Part shown: in pieces, positions 17,072 to 25,036 of the stretch
Position numbering within the stretch: the first letter of the stretch is position 1
How the letters are laid out: every line of letters starts with the position of its first letter
Assembly: GCF_029813775.1 (NCBI RefSeq)
Contig: NZ_JARVKW010000050.1
Span: 1 to 50,377, forward strand
Direction: 5' to 3'
Origin: Streptomyces sp. DH24
GTDB taxonomy: Bacteria > Actinomycetota > Actinomycetes > Streptomycetales > Streptomycetaceae
DNA length: 50,377 nucleotides
Translations under genes and position numbers: made by a program
The notes under the pieces: generated by a model
What the model was told of the DNA's origin: nothing
Databases searched by the model: none
Seen by the model: the letters and a program-made list of their open reading frames with translations, nothing else

Positions 17072-17092
17072 CCGGCGGTACGAGACCGCCGG
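17072..17092. terminator. Short hairpin between convergent genes
   Basis: CCGGCGGT at 17072-17079 pairs with 17085-17092 around loop ACGAG, starting two bases after the small gene and about 60 bases beyond the tgmB stop on the other strand. Confidence 0.5.
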
Positions 17093-17154
17093 CGTCCCCC
17101 ACGTCACCGCCGCCGTCCTCCCTGTGTCGGCGGCGGCCGCCCTCGCCGGCACGC

Positions 17155-18132
17155 TCAGCGCACGGTGGAGCCCTGCCCGTTGACGTGCGCGTGTTCCTGG
17201 GGTCCCGAGTGGGACAGCCATGCGGCGATGGCGCGGGCGATCGGCTGGGCCGTCTCCACCTCCACGAAGCCGAACTGGCCGGACTGGTTGCACTCCAGAA
17301 ACCACCACGTGCCGTCCGCGTCCTCGGCGAAGTCGAAAGCACCGTAGGACAGTTCCGTCTCCCTCATGTACGCGTGGACCGCCTCGGCGATGCGCGGCGG
17401 CACGTCGGCGGGCCGCCACGGCGAGGTCGGGGGAGCGAAGCGGACGTCGACCTCCTCGGCGTCGGGATCGGCGGCCCTGCGGGCCGCCAGCAGCCGCTCG
17501 CCCACCACGGTCAGGCGGATGTCGGCCCGCTTGGCGACCCGTCTCTGCAGCAGGGTCGGGCCGTACGCGACGGCGGAGAAATCCGTGTCCGGCGCGACAC
17601 GGCTGGTCGGCACGGCCCGCGGCGGATCCTTCGGATGCGCCCCCGAGACGGGCTTGACGACCAGATCCGGGAACCGCTGCGCGAACTCCTCGGCGGCGCG
17701 CGGAAACGTCGTGATCAGCGTGGCCGGCACGGGCAGCCCGCAGAGCTGCGCGACACGCAGCTGCCACGGCTTGTACCGGGCGCGCCGGGCCGCGTCCGGA
17801 TGGTTCATCCAGCGCGCCCCGCAACCGCGGAGCATCCCGTACAACGCCTGGGAGGTCTCCTCGGTCAGCCACGCGGAGGGCTCCTCGGCGCGGCCGGCCG
17901 GGGTGCCGGGTCTGCGCACCCAGACCGACCGCAGTCCGTCGATGCCCACCAGGCGTCCCCCGGACGACAGATGACCCTGGAAGGAGCCGTGCACGTACTC
18001 GCCGGAGAGCGCGACACCGCCGGGCAGGTCGGCGGGATCGAGGCGGACCACCGGAACCCCGGAGGCGTTCAGGTGGACGACCACCATGTCGGCGGTCACG
18101 TCTTCTTCACAGGTCAGGATCAAAACGGTCAT
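17155..18132 (-). CDS. tgmB: ATP-grasp ribosomal peptide maturase (TgmB, SAV_5884 family)
   Basis: A 325-residue ATP-grasp ligase starting MTVLILTCEEDVTADMVVVH. The N-terminal 110 residues form the pre-ATP-grasp domain (LRSVWVRRPGTP). The middle holds MNHPDAARRARYKPWQLRVA and LVVKPVSGAHPKD for nucleotide binding. The end holds ADIRLTVVGERLLAARR and the metal/ATP motif WWFLECNQSGQFGFVE. ATP-grasp enzymes of this group activate Asp/Glu side chains of a precursor peptide and join them to Ser, Thr or Lys side chains, giving ester or amide macrocycles (graspetides). It begins 17 bases after tgmA, so the pair is an operon. No methyltransferase follows, unlike the classic tgmABC arrangement. Confidence 0.92.
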   Translation of the reverse strand: MTVLILTCEEDVTADMVVVHLNASGVPVVRLDPADLPGGVALSGEYVHGSFQGHLSSGGRLVGIDGLRSVWVRRPGTPAGRAEEPSAWLTEETSQALYGMLRGCGARWMNHPDAARRARYKPWQLRVAQLCGLPVPATLITTFPRAAEEFAQRFPDLVVKPVSGAHPKDPPRAVPTSRVAPDTDFSAVAYGPTLLQRRVAKRADIRLTVVGERLLAARRAADPDAEEVDVRFAPPTSPWRPADVPPRIAEAVHAYMRETELSYGAFDFAEDADGTWWFLECNQSGQFGFVEVETAQPIARAIAAWLSHSGPQEHAHVNGQGSTVR

Positions 18133-18149
18133 TGTCGTCCGGTCGGTGT

Positions 18150-18341
18150 TCAGTCGTCGAAGTGTGTCTTCGAGCCCGCGGTGGAGGTCGTGGTGGCCAA
18201 CTCCCGCAGCAAGGCGTGGTCGCAGGCGGCGGGACTGCCGTCCAGGAGCACGTTCAACTGCCGCCCGGAGTCGTAGACGTACGGCACGACGGCCTCCAAC
18301 TGCGCTGCCGGACGTGCGTAGTTGAGCGCGAACGGTTGCAT
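18150..18341 (-). CDS. tgmA: ATP-grasp-modified RiPP precursor peptide (TgmA)
   Basis: A 63-residue precursor peptide. The leader begins MQPFALNYARP and runs through QLNVLLDGSPA. The C-terminal end is TTTSTAGSKTHFDD (residues 50-63), rich in Thr/Ser and one Lys as acceptors, with Asp-Asp as possible donors. This is the signature of the putative ATP-grasp target RiPP family (TIGR04186-like). AGGGAGAGG sits ahead of the ATG. The final structure (number and position of ester or amide links, and where the leader is cut) cannot be read from sequence. No dedicated protease or exporter gene is adjacent. Confidence 0.92.
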   Translation of the reverse strand: MQPFALNYARPAAQLEAVVPYVYDSGRQLNVLLDGSPAACDHALLRELATTTSTAGSKTHFDD

Positions 18342-18430
18342 CGCCTCTCCCTGGGTCGGTGCTTCCCCGGTCAGGCGGGGCCACCCCGTGACGCCGCCTG
18401 GTCCGCTTCTTCCTTGGACTTCCAGTCACT

Positions 18431-18459
18431 TATACGAATCGAACGGGTGAATGGTTTCC
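18431..18459 (-). promoter_or_regulatory. Candidate promoter of tgmAB (ECF-like)
   Basis: On the minus strand GGAAAC (complement of 18454-18459) and CGTATA (complement of 18431-18436) are separated by 17 bases, about 90 bases ahead of tgmA. The GGAA-C/CGT pattern is like that of ECF sigma factors. A vegetative promoter using the TATAAG there is an alternative. Confidence 0.4.
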
Positions 18460-18499
18460 TTACGCTCCGTAGTGGCCGGAGGGTCACCCTGCCGCCGCG

Positions 18500-18763
18500 T
18501 CAGGTATCAGACCCTCGCAGGCCGCGCAGAGCGAGGAGGAGCACGCCGATGTCGTCCAGGTACACGGGATCGGGCAACAAGTCGGTCGGCAGTACGAAAT
18601 AGAGCACGGCACCCCAGAAGATCCAGCGAGGTCCTGTCGGAAGCCCGGCGCGCCGCAGCTCACGCCGGGTGCGCACCAGCCGCACGAGTACCGCGACCGC
18701 CACGGCCAGCACGGCCGCGGCGAGGGCCGCGGCGGCGGCGACCAGTGCCGTCGTCGAGTCCAC
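18500..18763 (-). CDS. DUF1232 membrane protein
   Basis: An 87-residue protein with an N-terminal hydrophobic helix (AAVLAVAVAVLVRLV), a basic linker, and the DUF1232 core ending VLPTDLLPDPVYLDDIGVLL. The GTG at 18763 is preferred because GGAGGGGGGA sits just before it; an in-frame ATG at 18778 would place that site inside the coding region. Role unknown. It is transcribed the same way as tgmAB but lies upstream with a 158-base gap, so a link is unproven. Confidence 0.8.
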   Translation of the reverse strand: MDSTTALVAAAAALAAAVLAVAVAVLVRLVRTRRELRRAGLPTGPRWIFWGAVLYFVLPTDLLPDPVYLDDIGVLLLALRGLRGSDT

Positions 18764-18905
18764 GCTCCCCCCTCCCATGTCCCCGTGTGCCCCGATCCCG
18801 CGTGTCCCCGTAGAGGATTCCCTGCTTGGCCAGGTGTATGGCGCCTGGCACGCAGTGTCCTAAAGGGGTTGTTGGCGGCCGAGCGTGCGGACGGGCGCGG
18901 ACCGG

Positions 18906-21107
18906 TCACCGCGCACGGGCGCCGCCCAGCAGCCCGGTCAGCACCCGGTCGGGCGTGAGGGGCAGCTCACGGAACCGCACCCCCGTGGCATGGTGCACGG
19001 CGTTGCCGATCGCGGCGGCCGTGCCGACGATGCCGATCTCACCGATGCCCTTGCTGCCCATGGGGTTCAGATGCGGATCGTCCTCCTCGACCCAGTGCGC
19101 CTCGGTGTCGGGAACGTCGCCGTGCACCGGCACGTGGTAGGCGGCGAGGTCCTTCTCGGCGAAGTCGCCGAACGCCGGATCCACGGTGCTGTTCTCGGTG
19201 AGCGCCATCCCGAGGCCCATGGTCATGCCGCCGACGAACTGGGAGCGCGCGGTCCGGGCGTTGAGGATGCGCCCGGCGGCGTAGACACCGAGCAGCCGGC
19301 GGACCCGGACCTCGCCGGTGACCGTGTCGACGGTGACCTCGGCGAAGTGCGCGCCGAAGGCGTGCCGGGACCACGGGCTGTCGGTGCCGGCCCGGCCACC
19401 GGTGTCAGCACGCTCGGTCAGGCCCTCCTCGGGCAGCGGGCCCCGCCGCTCCGCGAGGCGTTCGGCCAGCCGGGTACAGGCGTCGTGCACGGCCCAGCCC
19501 CAGGACGCGGTGCCGGACGAGCCGCCGGCCAGCGGCGCCGACGGCAGGTCGCTGCTGCCCACCTCGGTCCTGACCCGGTTCAGGGGCACCCCGAGCGCGT
19601 CGGCCGCGATCTGCGCGAGCACCGTCCGGGCGCCGGTGCCGATGTCGGTGGCGTTGGTCCGCACGACGAAACCGCCGCCCGGCAGGGCCCGCGCGGTCGC
19701 GGTGGAGGGCCCGACGAGCACGGGATAGGTCGCGGCGGCCACGCCCGAGCCGATCAGCAGCGGCCCCGCCGCACGCGAACGCGGCCGGGGATCGCGCGAC
19801 GCCCAGTCGAAGCGCCGGGCGCCCTCGCGCAGGCACTCGACGAGATGCCGGCTGCTGAACGGCTTGCCGCTGTCGGGCTCGGTGGAGGGCTCGTTGACGA
19901 CGCGCAGCTCGACGGGGTCCATGTCCAGCTCGCCGGCGAGCTCGTCCATCGCCGACTCCAGCGCGTACATGCCGGGGGCCTCGCCGGGCGCGCGCATCCA
20001 CGACGGCGTCGGCACGTCGAGCGCTGCCACGCGGTGCAGCGTGCGGCTGTTCGGGGTGGCGTACATGACGCGGCCCGGCGTCGCGGCCTGCTCCACGAAC
20101 TCCTTGACGCGGGAGGTGTGCGTGGTGACCTCGTGCACGAGGCAGGCGAGGCGGCCGTCGCGTCCGGCGCCCAGCCGCAGCCGGTGCATCGTGGGCGCCC
20201 GGTGCCCGACGACGGCGGGCAGGTACCGCCGGGGCAGGGCCAGGCCGACGGCCCGGCCGGTGTGCCGGGCCGCCATCGCGGCGAGCACCACGTCGGGGCG
20301 GGGCGTGCCCTTCGACCCGAAGCCGCCGCCGACGTGCTCCGCGACGACGCGGATGGACTCCTCGGGCAGCCCGAACATCCCGGCGAGCACGGCCCGTACG
20401 GCGTTCGAGCCCTGGCTGGAGGTGTGCACCGTGAGCCGGTCGCCGTCCCAGCGGGCGGTGCTGGCGTGCGGCTCCATGGGGTGGTTGTGGAGCGGCGGAA
20501 CCCGGTACTCCACGTCGACCCGCACGGGGCTCGCGGCGAGCTCGCCCTCCGGGTCGCCGTGCTCGCGGACGGCCGGGTGGCCGCCGTTGGCCTCCTCGGG
20601 CACGTACGCCGCGGGGTGCGCCGGCGCGAGCGTGACGTCGGGCTCCTCGCGGGAGTAGTCGACGCGCACCGCGTCGGCGCCGGCGCGGGCGGCTTCCAGG
20701 CTCTCCGCGACGACCAGGGCGACGAACCAGCCGCGGTGCGGCACCCGCGGGTTCTGCAGCACCGCGAGCGTCGGGTCGTCGGGGTCGGCGAGGCGGGGCG
20801 CGTTCTCGTGGGTGAGCACGGCGAGGACACCGGGCTGCGCGAGCGCGACGGACGCGTCGACGCCGGTCACCCGGCCGCGCGCGATCGACGCCGGTACGGG
20901 CCAGGCGTGTGCGAGGCCGGGGGAGAAGTACTCGGCGGCGTACCGCGCGGTGCCGGTGACCTTCTCCCGGCCCTCCCGGCGCTCGGCGGGGGCGCCGAGG
21001 GCGGGGCCTGCCCCGGTGGCCCGCGGGCCGGCTTCGGCGGTGGTCCGGGAGCCGGCCGCGGTGGCGTTCGTGGCCGCGGCTTCGGCTCCGGTCCGGGCGT
21101 CGGTCAT
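18906..21107 (-). CDS. paoC: Xanthine dehydrogenase/aldehyde oxidase family molybdopterin-binding subunit (PaoC-like)
   Basis: A 733-residue catalytic subunit of a heterotrimeric molybdenum hydroxylase. Residues about 40-150 are the alpha/beta-hammerhead (ERREGREKVTGTARYAAEYF); the rest is molybdopterin-binding, with HVGGGFGSKGTPRPDVVL and ATYPVLVGPSTATAR. The motif MGSKGIGEIGIVGTAAAIGN places the likely catalytic Glu at residue 690. It would oxidise an aldehyde or aromatic heterocycle using water-derived oxygen. An Ala/Thr-rich N-terminus of about 40 residues precedes the conserved domain. It is the third gene of the operon, 28 bases after paoB. No XdhC/PaoD-type cofactor insertion gene is in the window. 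Confidence 0.92.
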   Translation of the reverse strand: MTDARTGAEAAATNATAAGSRTTAEAGPRATGAGPALGAPAERREGREKVTGTARYAAEYFSPGLAHAWPVPASIARGRVTGVDASVALAQPGVLAVLTHENAPRLADPDDPTLAVLQNPRVPHRGWFVALVVAESLEAARAGADAVRVDYSREEPDVTLAPAHPAAYVPEEANGGHPAVREHGDPEGELAASPVRVDVEYRVPPLHNHPMEPHASTARWDGDRLTVHTSSQGSNAVRAVLAGMFGLPEESIRVVAEHVGGGFGSKGTPRPDVVLAAMAARHTGRAVGLALPRRYLPAVVGHRAPTMHRLRLGAGRDGRLACLVHEVTTHTSRVKEFVEQAATPGRVMYATPNSRTLHRVAALDVPTPSWMRAPGEAPGMYALESAMDELAGELDMDPVELRVVNEPSTEPDSGKPFSSRHLVECLREGARRFDWASRDPRPRSRAAGPLLIGSGVAAATYPVLVGPSTATARALPGGGFVVRTNATDIGTGARTVLAQIAADALGVPLNRVRTEVGSSDLPSAPLAGGSSGTASWGWAVHDACTRLAERLAERRGPLPEEGLTERADTGGRAGTDSPWSRHAFGAHFAEVTVDTVTGEVRVRRLLGVYAAGRILNARTARSQFVGGMTMGLGMALTENSTVDPAFGDFAEKDLAAYHVPVHGDVPDTEAHWVEEDDPHLNPMGSKGIGEIGIVGTAAAIGNAVHHATGVRFRELPLTPDRVLTGLLGGARAR

Positions 21108-21135
21108 GGCGGGAAGCCTCCTCGGGAGCGCCGGT

Positions 21136-22128
21136 TCAGGTCCGGGCGGGCGCGGCGAGCCGGGTCAGGACGTCCAGGGCGATGCCGCGCGCCAGCGGCA
21201 CCTTGTAGGCGTTGTCCCGCAGGGGCCGCGCGGCGGACAGTTCCAGGTCGACGGCGCGTTCGAACGCCGCCTCGGTGGGCGCGGCACCCAGCAGGGCCTC
21301 CTCGGCGCGGCGCGCCCGCCAGGGCCGGTGCGCCAGCGCGCCGAACGCGATCCCGGCGTGGGCGACGACACCGTCCTCGACCCGCAGCACCGCCGCCACG
21401 GACGCCAGCGCGAAGGCGTACGACGCCCGGTCCCGCACCTTGCGGTACGCGGACGGCAGCCCGGCGGTCGCGGCGGGCAGCAGCACGCCGGTGACGAGTT
21501 CCCCGGGCCGGATCTCGGTGTCCTGCTCGGGGTGGTCGCCGGGCAGCCGGTGGAAGTCGGCGGCGGCCATGCCGCGGGCGCCGTCGGGACCGTACAGTTC
21601 GACGCCGGCGTCCAGCGCGGCCAGCGCCACGGCCATGTCCGAGGGGTGGGTGGCGATGCACCGCGCGGAGTGCCCGAGCACCGCGTGGTCCCGGTGCACG
21701 CCGTCCCGCGCGCCGCAGCCGCTGCCCGGCTCGCGCTTGTTGCAGGGCTTGGAGGTGTCCTGGAAGTAGGGGCACCGGGTGCGCTGGAGGAGGTTGCCGC
21801 CCGTGGTGGCGGCGTTCCGCAGCTGCCCCGAGGCGCCCGCGAGGACCGCCTGCGACAGCGCCGGGTACCGGTCCTGGACGGCCGGGTGGGCCGCGAGGTC
21901 GCTGTTGCGGACCATGGCCCCGACGCGCAGGCCGCCGTGGGGCAGCTCCTCCACGGCGTCCAGCGGAAGCCGGGTGACGTCCACGAGGGCGGAGGGTGTC
22001 TCCACGCCGAGCTTCATCAGGTCGACGAGGTTGGTGCCGCCGCCGAGATAGCGGGCGCCGGGCCGGACGGCGCACTCGGCGGCGGCTTCCGCCACGCTGC
22101 CGGCGCGCACGTAGGCGAAGGGCTTCAC
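21136..22128 (-). CDS. paoB: FAD-binding subunit of molybdenum hydroxylase (PaoB-like)
   Basis: A 330-residue FAD subunit that passes electrons between the iron-sulfur subunit and the acceptor. FAD motifs are ARYLGGGTNLVDLMKLGVE and AATTGGNLLQRTRC. The Cys-rich stretch with Cys119, Cys129, Cys138 and probably Cys157 (CPYFQDTSKPCNKREPGSGC) matches the extra 4Fe-4S cluster known in the PaoB/YagS and HcrB group and absent from ordinary xanthine dehydrogenases. GTG 22128 overlaps the paoA stop (GTGA), so translation is coupled. Confidence 0.92.
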   Translation of the reverse strand: MKPFAYVRAGSVAEAAAECAVRPGARYLGGGTNLVDLMKLGVETPSALVDVTRLPLDAVEELPHGGLRVGAMVRNSDLAAHPAVQDRYPALSQAVLAGASGQLRNAATTGGNLLQRTRCPYFQDTSKPCNKREPGSGCGARDGVHRDHAVLGHSARCIATHPSDMAVALAALDAGVELYGPDGARGMAAADFHRLPGDHPEQDTEIRPGELVTGVLLPAATAGLPSAYRKVRDRASYAFALASVAAVLRVEDGVVAHAGIAFGALAHRPWRARRAEEALLGAAPTEAAFERAVDLELSAARPLRDNAYKVPLARGIALDVLTRLAAPART

Positions 22129-22697
22129 CGGATCACGTCCTCCACGGCCTCGGCGATGCGCGGATAGGCGCCGCACCGGCACAGGTTGCCGCTCAGCCGC
22201 TCCCGGATCTCCTCGCGGCCCAGCGGCACGGGCCCGCCGGTGGGCGTCGCCGGATCGGTGACCCGCGAGGGATGGCCCGCCGCGGCCTCGGCGAGCGCGC
22301 CGAGCGCGGAGCAGATCTGACCGGGCGTGCAGTACCCGCACTGGAAGGCGTCCCGGTCCAGGAAGGCCCGCTGCAGCGGGTGCGGCTCCTCCCCGTCCCC
22401 GGCGAGCCCTTCGACGGTCGTGACCTCGCAGCCGTCCAGCGCGACCGCGAACAGCAGACAGCTGTTGACGCGCCGCCCGTCGACCAGGACGGTGCACGCG
22501 CCGCACTGACCGTGGTCGCAGCCCTTCTTCGCGCCGACGAGGCCGAGATCCTCCCGCAGCACGTCCAGCAGGACGCGGCGGTTGTCGACCGTGAGGGTGT
22601 GCGGTTTGCCGTTGACCCGGAGCGTGGTGTCCGAGTGGTGCTGGAGCGACGCGGCGGTGCCGCCGGGCCCGCTGTCGTCGTGGTGCCGGCTGCCCAT
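22125..22697 (-). CDS. paoA: 2Fe-2S subunit of molybdenum hydroxylase (PaoA-like)
   Basis: A 190-residue subunit binding two 2Fe-2S clusters. Cys60, Cys65, Cys68 and Cys80 make the plant-ferredoxin-type cluster (KKGCDHGQCGACTVLV). Cys120, Cys123, Cys173 and Cys175 make the second (CGYCTPGQ and NLCRCGAY). The ATG at 22697 has GGAAGG upstream. No twin-arginine signal is present, so the enzyme is expected in the cytoplasm, unlike E. coli PaoABC, whose small subunit carries one. First gene of the operon. Confidence 0.92.
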   Translation of the reverse strand: MGSRHHDDSGPGGTAASLQHHSDTTLRVNGKPHTLTVDNRRVLLDVLREDLGLVGAKKGCDHGQCGACTVLVDGRRVNSCLLFAVALDGCEVTTVEGLAGDGEEPHPLQRAFLDRDAFQCGYCTPGQICSALGALAEAAAGHPSRVTDPATPTGGPVPLGREEIRERLSGNLCRCGAYPRIAEAVEDVIR

Positions 22698-22810
22698 GGG
22701 CGGATGACCTTCCGGGACGGACGGGCGTGCTGCTGTCCGCACCGCGTATCCAGGTTGCGGCGGCCGACACATCGACCGCCCCGGACGGCCGGACAGGCCG
22801 CCCCGACGGC

Positions 22811-23962
22811 CTACCGGCCGTCGTCCTCGCGCCCGGTTTCGGCGGCCGGAGCGGACCGCGGGCCCCTCACCCTGAACCGGTCCAGGGTCCGCGTCAGCTG
22901 CTGCAACGGCGACGCGGGGGCGGGAAGGGACACGGGCTTGGGGCCGCCGCCCGCCCCGTCCGCCTCGCGCAGGGCGGCCAGTGCCTCGTTGGCCGCCTCG
23001 GCCGCCTCCCGGTACAGGTCGCGGGACTTCGTCATCGCTTCCAGCGCCTCGGCGTACATCGCGACCAGCCGGCGCTCGCGGGCGAGCTCCTCCTCCAGGG
23101 TCAGCAGGCGCCACTGCTCGCGCAGCGCCGTCAGCGCCCGGTCGGCGTCCTCGGGCAGCGGCCGGTCAAGGGCGGCGTACGCGGTCACCGCCGCGACGAG
23201 CTCGGCCGGCTCGGAGCCGTCCAGGAAGACCGCGCGCACCGAGAAGTCCCGGTCGTCGTACCCGGCGGGCGGCGGATCGCCGGGCAGGACGACCGCTCCG
23301 CCGCGCGGGACCTCCACGTCGAGCGCGCGCAGCGCCCAGTTGACGACCCGCAGCTGCTGGGGGGCCGCTCTGTGCTCCACCACGCGGTGCCGCAGTCCGG
23401 GCGGCAGGTGCCGGGCGAGGGGCACCCGGCCGCGCTCGTCGGTCGTGTGCGCCTCGTGGACGACGACGTGCACGCCCCAGGCGCTGCGCCCGGCGTCGCG
23501 CAGCAGACGGCGTGCGTCCTTGTCGTCGTCGGGGAGGGGGTTGATGTCCCGCAGGCGCAGGCCCGTGGTCGCGTCGTGGTCCCAGGCGGTGTCCGGTGCG
23601 TCCGGCCAGAACATGGTGGCGGGCGAGGGCCATGCCTGGTCCCAGTGCTGTTCGGCCTCGGCGATCAGCAGCCAGTCCTGCCCGCCGCCGGACGCGGGGG
23701 CCAGCTCCAGCCGGGCGCGGACCGTGACCGTGCCGTCCACCCGCCAGCGGGCTTCGAACACGCGGTGTCCGCCGGTGCCGTCCGCCCCGTCTTCCCCGGG
23801 GGCTTCGGCGCCGGGCAGTTCGAGGAAGTCGTCGAGGACCTGGCCGTCCTTGTGGCGTTTCAGGGTGCCGAGGACGACGTCTGCCGCGTCGGTTCCGGTG
23901 TGGCGGCCGCGGGCCGGCCACACGGTGGGGGGAGCGGGGCGGGCGGTTCGGGAAGTCGGCAT
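22811..23962 (-). CDS. Hypothetical protein with C-terminal coiled coil
   Basis: A 383-residue protein I do not recognise. The first 270 residues look globular and are rich in Trp/Asp/Pro strands, for example EAEQHWDQAWPSPATMFWPD and WGVHVVVHEAHTTDERGRVP. Residues about 280-345 form a charged helix of coiled-coil type (REQWRLLTLEEELARERRLV through REAAEAANEALAALREAD). A basic, disordered tail follows. No signal peptide, membrane segment or catalytic motif is evident. It lies upstream of paoA on the same strand with a 113-base gap. Confidence 0.7.
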   Translation of the reverse strand: MPTSRTARPAPPTVWPARGRHTGTDAADVVLGTLKRHKDGQVLDDFLELPGAEAPGEDGADGTGGHRVFEARWRVDGTVTVRARLELAPASGGGQDWLLIAEAEQHWDQAWPSPATMFWPDAPDTAWDHDATTGLRLRDINPLPDDDKDARRLLRDAGRSAWGVHVVVHEAHTTDERGRVPLARHLPPGLRHRVVEHRAAPQQLRVVNWALRALDVEVPRGGAVVLPGDPPPAGYDDRDFSVRAVFLDGSEPAELVAAVTAYAALDRPLPEDADRALTALREQWRLLTLEEELARERRLVAMYAEALEAMTKSRDLYREAAEAANEALAALREADGAGGGPKPVSLPAPASPLQQLTRTLDRFRVRGPRSAPAAETGREDDGR

Positions 23963-24354
23963 GGGTCCATCTGGAGGCAGGGGCTGGTGCGACTGCCAGT
24001 ATCGCCGCCGCGGGGCGCGGAAGATCGGCCGGGGGTGTCCGGCCTCGCCCGGTCCCGGCGGTCCGCTCCCGGTCGAGCCGCCGGTCGGGGCGGGTTTCGC
24101 GGCCCGTGGCGAGGTCCGTCACACCGGGCGCGTCGGCCGTGTCGTCACCCGTACGAGGGCTCGGGCAGACGCCGGACCGCCGTCGTCGCCGGGCCTGCCC
24201 GCGCCCGGCCCGTGTGCCGCGCGCTCGGGGTGTGCGGGGTTCGCACGTGCCGGGCGTCGTTCACACGTGGTCCGGACGCGGGCGCGGTCACGACAATGGC
24301 GTGCGCGGACGGGGTCCGTTCACCATCCGCATCGGGACGGGCCCCGCTCGCGTG
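23963..24354. other. Gene-free interval
   Basis: 392 bases between two minus-strand genes. It should contain the promoter of the coiled-coil protein gene and the end of the lamin-tail gene transcript. I see no gene; a pair of CACGTG-like words near 24245-24270 is not clearly significant. Confidence 0.5.
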
Positions 24355-24858
24355 TCACCGGTGGAAGGTGATGTAGCCGTTGTTGTCCGCGTCGGAGCCG
24401 CTCTTGGTGTACGAGTGCACGTCCGCCCGGCTGCCGGTCGGCTTGTACAGGTAGATCGTGTCCTTGTCGTTGTTCCACATGAAGTTGCAGTTGTCGCGGT
24501 AGACGACGTTGCCGGCGTCGGAGTCCGAGCCGTTGCCGCCGCGCAGCTTCACGTAGTCGCCGGGCTGGAGGTAGTGGTTCGCCGTGAAGGCGAAGCGGTT
24601 GCCTGCGGCGTCCTTGACGACGTAGCCCTTGAGGTTGACGGTCTTCGACGAGGAGTAGTTCTTGACCGTCAGGTACTCCTCGTCGGTGTTGCCCGTGGAG
24701 CAGTTGTTGGAGTCGCGGCCCGGCGCGTCGTACTGGACGCCGCGGACCTTCAGCGCGGAGTCGTACTCGGCGGCGTGCGCCGGGACGGCGGCCAGTGCGG
24801 TCAGCGAGCCGGCGACGGCGGCGGTGACGAGCGTGGCGGCGGACATGCGTATACGCAT
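24355..24858 (-). CDS. Secreted lamin-tail-domain protein
   Basis: A 167-residue secreted protein. Residues 1-29 form a signal peptide (MRIRMSAATLVTAAVAGSLT, cleavage probably after AHA). The rest is one lamin tail domain: TDEEYLTVKNYSSSKTVNLK, then GYVVKDAAGNRFAF, then YLQPGDYVKLRGGNG, ending VYRDNCNFMWNNDKDTIYLY. Two Cys residues may form a disulfide. AAGGGGGG lies before the ATG. Such small single-domain exported proteins are common in Streptomyces; a role in binding to a surface or nucleic acid is possible but unproven. Confidence 0.85.
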   Translation of the reverse strand: MRIRMSAATLVTAAVAGSLTALAAVPAHAAEYDSALKVRGVQYDAPGRDSNNCSTGNTDEEYLTVKNYSSSKTVNLKGYVVKDAAGNRFAFTANHYLQPGDYVKLRGGNGSDSDAGNVVYRDNCNFMWNNDKDTIYLYKPTGSRADVHSYTKSGSDADNNGYITFHR

Positions 24859-24975
24859 GAAAAGAACCCCCCTTGTGTGGATCTGGTGAAGGACTGGAGC
24901 GTATACGTAGCGTGGCCGGACGGGAACACCGGGGTAGGGAAAGGGGGTTGGGGGCAGGGCCCGGCGGGGCATGCG

Positions 24976-25008
24976 AAAGGGCCCGGAGGTGGTGCCTCCA
25001 GGCCCTTT
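24976..25008 (-). terminator. Hairpin ending fprA
   Basis: AAAGGGCCCGGAGG (24976-24989) pairs with 24995-25008 with one mismatch and a 5-nt loop. It lies just downstream of fprA and upstream of the lamin-tail gene's promoter region. Confidence 0.7.
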
Positions 25009-25036
25009 GCCGATGTCGGCGCCCTGCGCGGGCAGG

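Noticed and set aside
18885..21494. Long plus-strand frame of about 870 codons opposite the PaoC and PaoB-like genes
   Set aside because: Gly/Val/Arg/His-rich antisense shadow; the minus-strand proteins carry clear molybdenum-hydroxylase motifs.
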